Of a stretch of 64,000 bases of DNA, positions 34,877 to 43,423 are shown piece after piece. The DNA is from Prauserella rugosa (GTDB lineage: Bacteria; Actinomycetota; Actinomycetes; Mycobacteriales; Pseudonocardiaceae). The notes beneath the pieces were generated by a model, which saw only the letters and a program-made list of their open reading frames with translations, was not told the DNA's origin and searched no databases. Numbering within the stretch: the first letter of the stretch is position 1; each line of letters opens with the position of its first letter. The translations under genes were made by a program, and so were the position numbers. The stretch is from contig NZ_JOIJ01000008.1 in assembly GCF_000719975.1 (NCBI RefSeq), positions 135,790 through 199,789 on the forward strand, given 5' to 3'.

Positions 34877-35158
34877 GTGCCCGAAGTGTACTTCCACGTG
34901 CGATGGCCGGATGGTGTGTCGCGTCGGTTCTACTCCCCGTCGACCGTGATCGAGGAGTACCTGCGGACCGGTAACGAGTACCGGCTCAGCGATTTTCTGG
35001 AACGGAGCAGGGTGGCGCTGGCCGTTGCGTCGGAACGGGTCGCGGCGGTGTACGGATTTCCGTGCGCCAGGGCGGCAGCCACGGTTGCGGCGCTCGACAA
35101 TCTCGCAGCAGGAGTGCCCGCAGACGCCGCCGTGCTCGTCGAAAGGTTCGATCGATGA
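34877..35158 (+). CDS. MSMEG_0570-family nitrogen-starvation-response protein (Nit1C cluster)
   Basis: A 93-aa protein that begins PEVYFHVRWPDG and contains VIEEYLRTGNEY and ASERVAAVYGFPC, diagnostic of the small MSMEG_0570 family found only in nitrilase (Nit1C) clusters. GTG 34877 follows GAGAGGA by 6 nt; GTG 34871 is a poorer alternative. Its stop overlaps the next start by 4 bp. No catalytic motif is visible; biochemical role unknown. It is the first gene of an eight-to-nine-gene operon. Confidence 0.8.
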   Translation: MPEVYFHVRWPDGVSRRFYSPSTVIEEYLRTGNEYRLSDFLERSRVALAVASERVAAVYGFPCARAAATVAALDNLAAGVPADAAVLVERFDR

Positions 35159-36513
35159 CCCCCGTGGACGGAATGCACCGGACTGTCGCGATCGTCGGAG
35201 GAGGGCAAGCCGGGCTGTCGATGAGCTACTGTCTGACCCGGGACGGAGTAGAGCATGTCGTGCTGGAGCGGGAGAGCCCGGGATTCGAATGGCGAAGTCG
35301 GCGTTGGGACTCGTTCTGCCTCGTCACGCCGAACTGGCAGTGCGCGCTGCCCGGTTTCCCGTACTCCGGCGACGACCCCGAGGGCTTCATGCTGCGCGAC
35401 GAGGTCGTCGCCTACGTCGAGGACTATGCCCGATCGTTCGACTGCCCGCTCGTCGAAGGCGTCGAGGTGACGCGCCTGCGCAGGAACGCCACCGGGTTCA
35501 CACTGGCCACATCGGACGGAACCGTGACGGCGGATCAGGTTGTGGTCGCCACCGGGCCATACCAGGTCCCGTTGATCCCGCGGCTCGCCGAGCGGCTGCC
35601 AGCGTCAATCACGCAGCTGCATTCCTCCGGCTACCGCAACGCGCGGCAACTTCCGCCGGGTGAGGTGCTGGTCGTCGGGTCGGGACAGTCCGGGTGCCAG
35701 ATAGCCGAGGACCTGCACCTGGCCGGTCGGACGGTGCACCTGTCGGTCGGCAGTGCACCCCGTGTCGCCCGCCGTTACCGGGGCCGGGATGTCGTCGACT
35801 GGCTCCACGACATGGGGTACTACGACCGAGGGATCGACGAGTTCTCCGACGCCGACGCCGTGCGGTTCCGCGCCAACCACTACGTCACGGGCCGCGGCGG
35901 TGGCCGCGACATCGACCTGCGTGCGTTCGCGCGGGACGGCATGCGCCTGTACGGCCGGTTGTCCGATGTGGACTCCGGTGTTCTGCGGTTCCGTCCGGAT
36001 CTCACGAAGAACCTCGACGCAGCCGACGCCGTGTCCGAGGGCATCAAGGACTCCATCGACGCCTACCTCAGCTCCGCCGGTATCGACGCGCCCATGGAGG
36101 AGCGCTACGTCCCGGTGTGGGAGCCGGCCTCTGATCCGGCCGAATTGGACATCGAAGGCTCCGGGATCACGTCGGTCGTGTGGAGCACCGGGTTCGGGAT
36201 GGATCACCGGTGGATCGAGGTACCGGTGTTCGACGGCCGCGGCTACCCGACGCACGAGCGTGGCGTGACCAGCTGCGAAGGCCTGTACTTCCTCGGGTTG
36301 CCCTGGCAGTACACATGGGGTTCGGGCCGCTTCGGCGGCGTGGCGCGGGACGCCGAGTACCTGGCGGAGCGGATCGCCGAGACGCAGGGCCCCGGTCAGT
36401 TGCAGTCGGTCCCGCGTCAGCTGTCGTCATTGGACGTTCCGTGGATCGCGGGAATCGCCGGCGACACCTGTCCCGTCGACGTCGACTGGGTACCCCCGCG
36501 GACTGTCGCTTGA
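35155..36513 (+). CDS. MSMEG_0569-family flavin-dependent oxidoreductase (Nit1C cluster)
   Basis: The product has 452 aa. Two dinucleotide-binding motifs are visible: FAD-type VAIVGGGQAGLSMSY near residue 11 and NAD(P)-type VLVVGSGQSGCQIAEDL near residue 178. The layout resembles flavin monooxygenases. It is encoded in the cluster order expected for MSMEG_0569. It starts at ATG 35155 overlapping the preceding stop. It may oxidise the amine or nitrile precursor handled by the cluster; the substrate is not established. Confidence 0.85.
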   Translation: MTPVDGMHRTVAIVGGGQAGLSMSYCLTRDGVEHVVLERESPGFEWRSRRWDSFCLVTPNWQCALPGFPYSGDDPEGFMLRDEVVAYVEDYARSFDCPLVEGVEVTRLRRNATGFTLATSDGTVTADQVVVATGPYQVPLIPRLAERLPASITQLHSSGYRNARQLPPGEVLVVGSGQSGCQIAEDLHLAGRTVHLSVGSAPRVARRYRGRDVVDWLHDMGYYDRGIDEFSDADAVRFRANHYVTGRGGGRDIDLRAFARDGMRLYGRLSDVDSGVLRFRPDLTKNLDAADAVSEGIKDSIDAYLSSAGIDAPMEERYVPVWEPASDPAELDIEGSGITSVVWSTGFGMDHRWIEVPVFDGRGYPTHERGVTSCEGLYFLGLPWQYTWGSGRFGGVARDAEYLAERIAETQGPGQLQSVPRQLSSLDVPWIAGIAGDTCPVDVDWVPPRTVA

Positions 36514-36570
36514 AGCCCAGCTGCTTGAAGCCCAGCCGCCGGAGAATCCCAGCCGCCAGAGGAGCGAGAC

Positions 36571-37398
36571 ATGACCCGATTCGACACCTGTGATGCACAC
36601 CGGCATCTCGGCGTGCTCCCGGCGTTCCCGTTCTACGGCGGGCCGCCGGTCAACCCGGACACGAAGGCCCGCGCGACGATCGCCGAGCTGATCGCCGACC
36701 TCGACGCAAAGGGCACGGAACGTGCGCTGGTGATCCCGAACTACGGCGTGCCCGACTCGTCGTTGTCCTTCTCCTTCAACGAGATGTGCGTCGAGGCAGC
36801 CCAGCTGGACGACCGTGTGCGCGCCGCACTGTGGGTGTCGCCGCTGCCGCGGGACGCCGAGCGCACGCGGGCGGCGTTGGCGCTGGCCGGCGAACCCGGG
36901 GTCCGCGCGCTGAAGCTGAGTTTCCTGCTCGGCGGCAGTCCGACAGACCCTGAGTGCCGCCCGATGCTGGAGGACATCGTTGCCGAGGCAGCGAAGCGTG
37001 ACCTCGTCATCCACGTGCACACCTCGCCGGGTGCGGCATCCGACATCGACCAGGTCGGCACGCTCGTCGACGACTACGGCCACCGCGTGAAGATCCATCT
37101 CGTCCATTTCGGTGGAGGAATGAGCGGGCACATCAAACTGATCGGATCCCGTTTCTTCGACTGGATCGAGAACGGGAAGCAGGTGTACACCGACCTGTCG
37201 TGGGCGATCGGATTCGCGCCCCGGTGGCTCGCCGAGGAGATCTCACGCCGCGGGATTGGAGCCGACCGTGTGTTGTTCGCGAGCGACGAGCCGTGGGGAG
37301 ATCATGACACGGAAATGGCAGCCCTGCGCGGTGCTGCCGGTGACGGCGAACTCGCCAGACTCGCGTTCCGTGAGAATTTCGAAAAGCTCTACGGGTAG
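36571..37398 (+). CDS. Amidohydrolase-2-family protein in the Nit1C cluster
   Basis: A 275-aa TIM-barrel hydrolase of the amidohydrolase 2/decarboxylase family. It begins CDAHRHLG (metal-binding HxH) and has LVIHVHTSPG, KIHLVHFGGG and a catalytic Asp in LFASDEPWGD. It lies between the flavoprotein and MSMEG_0572-family genes, 57 bp after the former. Some Nit1C clusters of actinobacteria carry such a gene while the cyanobacterial type lacks it. It may hydrolyse or decarboxylate a product of the nitrilase route (inference). Confidence 0.75.
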   Translation: MTRFDTCDAHRHLGVLPAFPFYGGPPVNPDTKARATIAELIADLDAKGTERALVIPNYGVPDSSLSFSFNEMCVEAAQLDDRVRAALWVSPLPRDAERTRAALALAGEPGVRALKLSFLLGGSPTDPECRPMLEDIVAEAAKRDLVIHVHTSPGAASDIDQVGTLVDDYGHRVKIHLVHFGGGMSGHIKLIGSRFFDWIENGKQVYTDLSWAIGFAPRWLAEEISRRGIGADRVLFASDEPWGDHDTEMAALRGAAGDGELARLAFRENFEKLYG

Positions 37399-37487
37399 TA
37401 GGCAGATCCCGTAGTTGTCAGGTGGCCGGAAACGATTTCCGGCCGCAGGTCAGGCCGTCAGCGCCGAAATCCACGAAGGAGATACCC

Positions 37488-38000
37488 GTGCCCGAATTGA
37501 CCGAGACCGAGCAGCAGAGCCTGAACGAGATCCCGCACCCCTCGCTTCCCGAGGGGTCGAACATCTACGGCGGCACCAAGGTGTTCCCCGACTACCAGGC
37601 GGAGCCCGGCCAGTCGTACTTCACGCTGGTGCACGGCATCGCCCACGAGTCGTCGGTGAGCTTCGTCGCGATCCTGCAGGCCACGCGCGCGCTGCGAAAG
37701 GGATTCGAGGCCGCGATCTATTTCTACGGCCCTGGTTCGATGAACTGCATGGCCACGCGCGGATTCCCGACGACCGGTAACTCCGCGTTCCCCGGTGAGC
37801 ACAACATCAACGAACAGCTCAAGACGTTCATTGCCGAGGGTGGCAAGGTGTACTGCTGCCGCTTCGGTCTCTCGCTGCACGGACTGCGGGAGGAGGACCT
37901 GATCGAGGGCGTCATTCCGACGCACCCGCTGGACGTCCAGGATGCGCTGATCCACTACGCGCGTAAGGGCGCGATCATCAATTCGACGTACATGGTCTGA
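37488..38000 (+). CDS. MSMEG_0572/Sll0783-family nitrogen-starvation-response protein
   Basis: A 170-aa protein with NIYGGTKVFPDYQAEPGQSY, YFYGPGSMNCMATRGFPTTG and VYCCRFGLSLHG, hallmarks of the Sll0783 family. Sll0783 is needed for polyhydroxybutyrate accumulation under nitrogen starvation in Synechocystis. GTG 37488 has AAGGAG 7 nt upstream, so the short N-terminal extension in the same frame is not used. Two conserved Cys (YCC) may bind metal. Function otherwise unknown. Confidence 0.85.
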   Translation: MPELTETEQQSLNEIPHPSLPEGSNIYGGTKVFPDYQAEPGQSYFTLVHGIAHESSVSFVAILQATRALRKGFEAAIYFYGPGSMNCMATRGFPTTGNSAFPGEHNINEQLKTFIAEGGKVYCCRFGLSLHGLREEDLIEGVIPTHPLDVQDALIHYARKGAIINSTYMV

Positions 38001-38044
38001 GGGTGTGAATTCGTGCACGGATATCGGGCGTTCGGAGGTACGCG

Positions 38045-39130
38045 ATGACAACTGGTGCTGAGGAAGCGGTAGTGGCGAACAACGTCGCCACGCGGATCGA
38101 TCTCGCGGTCCAGGGAATCAGGGCGGAGACTCCGGTCCGGCGCAGCAAGGGTGCGGGGCCGAGCGACGACGGGCATCTCGTCGTAGACGGTGCCAACGCG
38201 ACGCTGCCGCTGAACCCCGACAGTCCGTACACGCTGCGCGACGGCCGCGTCTTCGAAGGAACGTTGGACCTCGGCCTGTCGGTGGAACCCGTCGCCAGGC
38301 CGAGGTTCTACGAACTGTCCACGGCGGACGGTGTTCCGTACGAGAAGATCGCGCTGTTGCACGGAAAGGATGTCCTGGCGTCCACCGTCGTGCAGACGTG
38401 CATCCGCTACGTCGAGGACCAGCGCTGCCGGTTCTGTTCCATCGAGGAGTCGTTGCGGGCGGGGTCGACGGTCGCGGCGAAGACTCCTGCGCAGTTGGCC
38501 GAGGTCGCCGAGGCCGCGGTGCGGCTCGACGGTGTCCGCCAGATGGTGCTCACCACCGGCACCACGGCCGGACCCGACCGCGGCGCGCGGCATCTCGTGC
38601 GCTGTGTGCGCGCGGTGCTGGAGGCCGTGCCGGGCCTGCCGATCCAGGTGCAGATCGAACCGCCCGGCGACCTGGGGATCCTGCGTGAGCTGCGGGACGC
38701 CGGTGCGACGTCGATCGGCATCCATGTCGAATCCCTCGACGACGCCGTGCGCGCACGCTGGATGCCGGGCAAGTCGACCGTCCCGCTGTCGGAGTACTGG
38801 GCGGCGTGGGACGAGTCGGTGCGGGTGTTCGGCAGGAACCGCGTGTCGACATACCTCCTCGTCGGCCTGGGCGAGAACCCGGACGAGCTCGTCGCCGGTG
38901 CGGGCGAGGTGATCGACCACGGTGTCTACCCGTTCGTCGTGCCGATGCGGCCGATGGCGGGAACCCTGGCCCGCGCCGACGGGGCGCAGGCGCCGCCCGC
39001 GTCCCTCGTGCGTGACGTGACCGAGCGCGTGGCCGCGCTGCTGCGCGCGGCGGGCATGACCGGCGTCGACCAGCAGGCCGGTTGCGCGGCGTGCGGGGCG
39101 TGCGGTGCGCTCAGCGCGGCGGGAGGCTGA
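38045..39130 (+). CDS. MSMEG_0568-family radical SAM protein (Nit1C cluster)
   Basis: The product has 361 aa. The presumed 4Fe-4S-binding cysteines are Cys119, Cys128 and Cys131 (CX8CX2C), a spacing unlike the classical CX3CX2C but typical of this family. A TIM-barrel follows (QMVLTTGTTAG, IQVQIEPPGDLG). A Cys-rich end, CAACGACG near 350, may hold an additional cluster. It is placed 44 bp after the MSMEG_0572 gene and 1 bp before the GNAT/AIR fusion. It should generate a radical intermediate in the cluster's unresolved chemistry. Confidence 0.85.
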   Translation: MTTGAEEAVVANNVATRIDLAVQGIRAETPVRRSKGAGPSDDGHLVVDGANATLPLNPDSPYTLRDGRVFEGTLDLGLSVEPVARPRFYELSTADGVPYEKIALLHGKDVLASTVVQTCIRYVEDQRCRFCSIEESLRAGSTVAAKTPAQLAEVAEAAVRLDGVRQMVLTTGTTAGPDRGARHLVRCVRAVLEAVPGLPIQVQIEPPGDLGILRELRDAGATSIGIHVESLDDAVRARWMPGKSTVPLSEYWAAWDESVRVFGRNRVSTYLLVGLGENPDELVAGAGEVIDHGVYPFVVPMRPMAGTLARADGAQAPPASLVRDVTERVAALLRAAGMTGVDQQAGCAACGACGALSAAGG

Positions 39131-39131
39131 C

Positions 39132-40517
39132 ATGTACCCCGACGTCCTGGCGTTGCTCGGCGACCGTGTGAGCCTCGCGCGGCAGCCCGAGTTCCGCATC
39201 GAGCCTGCAGGCGACACCGCAACGCTCGCCGGTTACCACGTCGTGCGGCGGGCGGTGTTCGTCGACGAGCAGGGCCTGTTCACCGGCCGCGACCTCGACG
39301 CCCACGACGAGGACCCGCGGACGGTCGTGCTCGTCGCCCGCGGACGCGACGGCACGGTGATCGGCGGGGTGCGGCTGTTCCCGGCCACCGCCGACGACCT
39401 CGGCTGGTGGTACGGCGGCCGGCTCGCCGTCGCCCCGGAGTACCGGCGGTCGGCGGCGGGTGTCGGTGCGGCGCTCGTGCGGGCGGCCCAGGCGTACGCC
39501 GAGAACGCGGGCGTGCTGCGCTTCGAGGCCACCGTGCAGGCGGCCAACGAGCGGATGTTCACGCGACTCGGCTGGCAGATCGTGCGGCGGACGGACGTAG
39601 GAGGCGCGCCGCACGTCCTGATGCGCAGGCCGATGCGCCGCATCGCCGCGCAGGCCGCGGCGACGAAGAACGCACTCGGCCCGCTGTTGAGCGGAATGAC
39701 CGGCGTGCCGGGGTTCGTCGGTGACGACGGCGTTCCGGTGCCCGGCGGGGACGTCGTCGCGGCCTGCGACGCGATCCTGCCGTCCATGGTCGAACGCGAC
39801 CCCGAATGGGCGGGCTGGTGCTCGGTGTTGGTGAACGTCAACGACCTCACGGCGATGGGCGCGCGGCCGGCGGGCCTGCTCGACGCGCTCGGCGCGCGGG
39901 ACGCGTCGTTCGCCGCGCGCGTGCTCTCGGGCCTGCGCAGGGCGAGCGAGGCGTGGGGCGTGCCGGTGCTCGGCGGGCACACGCAGTTCGGCGTGCCCGC
40001 GTCGTTGTCCGTGACGGCGTTGGGCACGACGCCGGACCCGGTGCCCGGCGGGGGTGGCAGGGCGGGCATGCCGGTGCGGCTCACCGCCGACGTCGAAGGC
40101 TCGTGGCGGCCGGGATACACGGGCGCGCAATGGGATTCGACGTCACAGCGCTCGGCGGAGGACCTGCGCGTGATGCAGACGTCGATCGCCGCGGCGCGGC
40201 CGGATGCGGCCAAGGACGTCTCGATGGCGGGCATCGCCGGAACGCTCGGGATGCTCGCCGAGGCGAGCGGCTGCGGTGCGGTACTGGACGTCGGCGCGGT
40301 GCCCCGGCCCGCGGGTGCGACGGTCGGCGACTGGCTGACGTGTTTCCCCGGCTTCGCGATGCTCACCGCCGGACCGCAGCAGCCGCCCGCAGGGCCGGCG
40401 GTCTCGGCCGAGTGCGGCACGTTGACGAGCGGTGGCGGGATACGGCTGCGCTGGCCGGACGGAGAGGAGATCCCGGTGGTCGACGCCGCCGTGACGGGGC
40501 TGGGAGAAGCGGCATGA
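39132..40517 (+). CDS. MSMEG_0567-family GNAT / AIR synthase-related fusion protein
   Basis: The product has 461 aa. Residues 20-180 form a GNAT acyltransferase domain (RRAVFVDEQGLF; RLAVAPEYRRSAAGVGAALV). From about 185 to 461 there is an AIR synthase (PurM/ThiL)-like ATP-using domain (LVNVNDLTAMGARPAGLLDA; GGHTQFGVPASLSVTALG). In Synechocystis these are separate proteins (Sll0786, Sll0787). The ATG is 1 bp after the radical SAM stop, and its stop overlaps the nitrilase start by 4 bp. Probable role: acyl transfer plus ATP-dependent activation of a small molecule. Confidence 0.85.
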   Translation: MYPDVLALLGDRVSLARQPEFRIEPAGDTATLAGYHVVRRAVFVDEQGLFTGRDLDAHDEDPRTVVLVARGRDGTVIGGVRLFPATADDLGWWYGGRLAVAPEYRRSAAGVGAALVRAAQAYAENAGVLRFEATVQAANERMFTRLGWQIVRRTDVGGAPHVLMRRPMRRIAAQAAATKNALGPLLSGMTGVPGFVGDDGVPVPGGDVVAACDAILPSMVERDPEWAGWCSVLVNVNDLTAMGARPAGLLDALGARDASFAARVLSGLRRASEAWGVPVLGGHTQFGVPASLSVTALGTTPDPVPGGGGRAGMPVRLTADVEGSWRPGYTGAQWDSTSQRSAEDLRVMQTSIAAARPDAAKDVSMAGIAGTLGMLAEASGCGAVLDVGAVPRPAGATVGDWLTCFPGFAMLTAGPQQPPAGPAVSAECGTLTSGGGIRLRWPDGEEIPVVDAAVTGLGEAA

Positions 40518-41407
40518 CAGCAGTAAGGATGGCGGCGGTGTCGGCGCCGTTCGACCGCGACCTGGAGCAGGACTTCGCGCGTATCGCGGCGTTGATCGAC
40601 CGTGCGCGTGCGGACGGCGTGCAGCTGCTCGCGTTGCCGGAGGCGTGTCTCGGTGGGTACCTGGCCAACCTCGACGGCGACGCCGACGGCCCGCCGCCGC
40701 TGGAGGCCGACGGACCGGAGATCAAGAGGCTTGCCGCGCTCGCGGGCGACCTGGTCGTGACGGCCGGGTTCTGCGAGCGCGCCGACGGCGCGCTCTACAA
40801 CAGCGCCGTGTGCGTGACCGGCGACGGCGTGCTGGGCCTGCACCGGAAGGTGCACCAGCCGTTGTCCGAGGACGCGACGTACCGCGCGGGCGAGCGGTTC
40901 ACGGCGTTCGACACTCCGGTCGGGCGGCTCGGCATGATGATCTGCTACGACAAGGCGTTCCCGGAGTCCGCGCGCGAGCTCGCGCTGGACGGCGCGGAGG
41001 TCGTCGTGTGCATGTCCGCGTGGCCGGGCAGCAGGACGGGCGCGACGGCGGAACTCGCACGGGACCGCTGGAAACGCCGGTTCGACCTGTTCGACCGCGC
41101 CCGGGCGCTCGAGAACCAGATCGTGTGGCTCTCGGCCAACCAGTCGGGCGAGTTCGGCGACCTGCGGTTCGTGGCGAGCGCGAAGATCGTCGACCCGGGC
41201 GGCGACGTCGTGGCGTGCACCGGCGTCGCCGAGGGGCTGGCTGTTGCCGACATCGACGTCACCGAGGCTCTGACGACCGCGCGCCGGTCGATGGGGCACC
41301 TGCGCGACCGCAGGCCCGCGACGTACACCGCGATAGGCTCAGGCATCGACGCGGCACTGGACACGGCGTCGGACGTCGGTGAGCTGGCGCGGAGCGCTAC
41401 GGAATGA
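40514..41407 (+). CDS. Nitrilase, Nit6803/Sll0784-like (Nit1C cluster)
   Basis: A 297-aa carbon-nitrogen hydrolase. The catalytic triad is complete: Glu43 (LPEACLGGY), Lys112 (HRKVHQP) and nucleophile Cys144 (MMICYDKAFPES). The family converts nitriles to acids plus ammonia. Nit1C clusters have been linked to growth on cyanide-derived nitrogen. It overlaps the preceding gene by 4 bp and is followed after 7 bp by a close paralogue that lacks two of the three catalytic residues. Substrate not known. Confidence 0.9.
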   Translation: MTAVRMAAVSAPFDRDLEQDFARIAALIDRARADGVQLLALPEACLGGYLANLDGDADGPPPLEADGPEIKRLAALAGDLVVTAGFCERADGALYNSAVCVTGDGVLGLHRKVHQPLSEDATYRAGERFTAFDTPVGRLGMMICYDKAFPESARELALDGAEVVVCMSAWPGSRTGATAELARDRWKRRFDLFDRARALENQIVWLSANQSGEFGDLRFVASAKIVDPGGDVVACTGVAEGLAVADIDVTEALTTARRSMGHLRDRRPATYTAIGSGIDAALDTASDVGELARSATE

Positions 41408-41414
41408 TTCTCGC

Positions 41415-42254
41415 ATGGCCCTGACGCGTATCGCCGCGGTCGCGGCGCACTTCGGTCGCGACCTCGACTTCGACCTCGACCGCATCGCCACGCTCATCGA
41501 GCATGCGCGGTCGTCCGGCGCGCAGCTGCTCGTACTGCCGGACGCCGCGCTCGGCGGGTACCTCGCGGACCTGCGCGACCCGGACCCGGACAGCCTGCCG
41601 CCGGCTCTGCCCTCCGACGACGCACGGCTGACCAAGGTCGCCGAGCTGGCGGGAGACATGGTGGTGTGCGTGGGTTTCTGCGAGGCCGACGGCGACACAC
41701 GCTACAACGCGGCGGTCGCGGTGACCGGCGACGGAGTGCTCGGCCGGCACCGCAAGGTGCACCAGCCGCCGGGCGAACGTTCCGTGTACGCCGCGGGCGA
41801 GACCTTCGCGGCGTTCGACACGCCGTTGGGGCGCATCGGCATGCTGATCGACTACGACAAGACGTTCCCGGAGTCCGCGCGCAGTCTCGCGCTCGACGGC
41901 GCCGAGGTGATCGCGTGTCTGTCGGCGTGGCCGACGAGCATCACCAACCGGGCGCCGCGGATGTCGCAGGACCGCCAGGCGCGGCTGTTCGACCTCTACG
42001 ACCAGGCGCGCGCCGCCGAGAACCAGGTGGTGCTCGCGTCGTCCAACCAGACCGGCGCGATGGGCGGGATGCGCTTCCTCGGGCAGGCCAAGGTTGTCGG
42101 CCCCGGCGGGGATATCCTCGCGCGCACGTGGAGCAAGGCGGGTATCGCAGTGGCGGAGGTCGACGTCGGCGCGGAACTTGCCACCGCGCGGCGGGTACTG
42201 CATCACCTCGGCGAGCGGAAACCGGAGGCCTATCGGATGGGAGGGACGGCGTGA
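41415..42254 (+). CDS. Nitrilase-family paralogue with Cys-to-Asp and Glu-to-Asp active-site changes
   Basis: The product has 279 aa and is co-linear with the preceding nitrilase over its whole length, including HRKVHQP (Lys114) and YDK-FPESAR. However the nucleophilic Cys is Asp146 (MLIDYDKTFPES; codon GAC at 41850-41852) and the Glu is Asp43 (LPDAALGGY; 41541-41543). The reading frame is otherwise intact and codon use is normal, so this is not simple decay. It is either a pseudoenzyme that binds the substrate or partners the active nitrilase, or an enzyme of different chemistry. It overlaps the glycosyltransferase by 4 bp. Confidence 0.85.
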   Translation: MALTRIAAVAAHFGRDLDFDLDRIATLIEHARSSGAQLLVLPDAALGGYLADLRDPDPDSLPPALPSDDARLTKVAELAGDMVVCVGFCEADGDTRYNAAVAVTGDGVLGRHRKVHQPPGERSVYAAGETFAAFDTPLGRIGMLIDYDKTFPESARSLALDGAEVIACLSAWPTSITNRAPRMSQDRQARLFDLYDQARAAENQVVLASSNQTGAMGGMRFLGQAKVVGPGGDILARTWSKAGIAVAEVDVGAELATARRVLHHLGERKPEAYRMGGTA

Positions 42255-43423
42255 GGATCGCACTGCTGAGCTATTCGACGAAGCCGCGTGGCGGGGTCGT
42301 CCACACGCTGGCACTTGCGGAGGCGATGGCCGCCGAGGGCGCCGACGTCACGGTGTGGACACTAGGCCGGGGCGGCGACAGTGGGTTCTTCCGGCCGGTC
42401 GACGACCGCGTCGCGGTGCGGGTCGTGCCGTTCGAGGGCCGGGACGCCGAGGGCGTCGGTCCGCGGATCCTGCGCTCGATCGACACGATGCGCGCGGCGT
42501 TCCGGCCAGGTGACTACGACATCGTGCACGCACAGGACTGCATCAGCGCCAACGCCGTCGACGAGTGCCTGCGCACCGTGCACCACATCGACCACTTCTC
42601 GACGCCGGAGCTCGCCGCGTGCCACGAACGTGCGATCACGCGGCCGTACGCGCACGTGTGCGTGTCGGACGCGATCGCGGGGGAACTGGCCGAGGGGTGG
42701 GGCATCGAGGCGGAGGTCATCCCCAACGGTGTCGAGTCGGAGCGCTTCGTCCATGCTTCGTCCGATGCGGACGGTAAGCGGCGATGGAGGGAGAAGCTCG
42801 GACGGTACGTCGTCTCGGTCGGGGGGATCGAGCCCCGCAAGGGGACGCTGGATCTGCTGGAGGCGTACGCGCTGCTGCGCAGCCGTGATCCGGAGCTGAA
42901 CCTGGTGATCGTCGGCGGCGAGACACTGTTCGACTACCGGGACTACCGGGCGCGCTTCGACGCGCGGGCCGAGGAACTCGGTGTGGATCCGATCGTGCTC
43001 GGCGCCGTGGAGAACGACGATCTGCCGCTGATCGTCGCCGCGGCGAGTGCGTTCGGCTTCCCGTCCACAAAGGAGGGTTTCGGTCTCGCGGCGATGGAGG
43101 CCCTTGCTGCCGGAGTTCCCGTCGTGACACGGGATCTTCCAGTGCTGCGCGAGGTCTTCGGTCGGGCGGTGCGGCTTGCCAGCGAGCCGTGGGGATTCGC
43201 CGACGCGCTCGCCGACGCCGTGCGCAACCCCGGCGCGCGCCGTCAGGCGGGGCTTGCCCTGGCGCGGCGGTACAGCTGGGCGAACGCGGCGCGCGGTCAC
43301 CTCGAGCTGTACCGCCGGCTGGCGGGCGTTGGCGGTCAGGCCGTCGGGTCGACGACGACCTTGCCGAGCACCGCGCGGTCCTCCAGCTGTGCGACCGCCT
43401 CGCCCGCGCGCGACAGCGGGTAG
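42251..43423 (+). CDS. MSMEG_0565-family glycosyltransferase (GT4 type, Nit1C cluster)
   Basis: The product has 390 aa with a GT-B fold. N-terminal LLSYSTKPRGGVVHTLALAEAM and the nucleotide-sugar domain with YVVSVGGIEPRKGTLDLLEA and FGFPSTKEGFGLAAMEALAAGVPVV cut into conserved pieces (GIEPRKG; STKEGFGL). GTG 42251 overlaps the previous stop. The natural end appears to be near residue 360. The last 29 residues (43336-43420) are an antisense read of the convergent quinone reductase, so the stop codon used is borrowed from the neighbour. Its acceptor is unknown; it ends the Nit1C operon. Confidence 0.82.
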   Translation: MRIALLSYSTKPRGGVVHTLALAEAMAAEGADVTVWTLGRGGDSGFFRPVDDRVAVRVVPFEGRDAEGVGPRILRSIDTMRAAFRPGDYDIVHAQDCISANAVDECLRTVHHIDHFSTPELAACHERAITRPYAHVCVSDAIAGELAEGWGIEAEVIPNGVESERFVHASSDADGKRRWREKLGRYVVSVGGIEPRKGTLDLLEAYALLRSRDPELNLVIVGGETLFDYRDYRARFDARAEELGVDPIVLGAVENDDLPLIVAAASAFGFPSTKEGFGLAAMEALAAGVPVVTRDLPVLREVFGRAVRLASEPWGFADALADAVRNPGARRQAGLALARRYSWANAARGHLELYRRLAGVGGQAVGSTTTLPSTARSSSCATASPARDSG

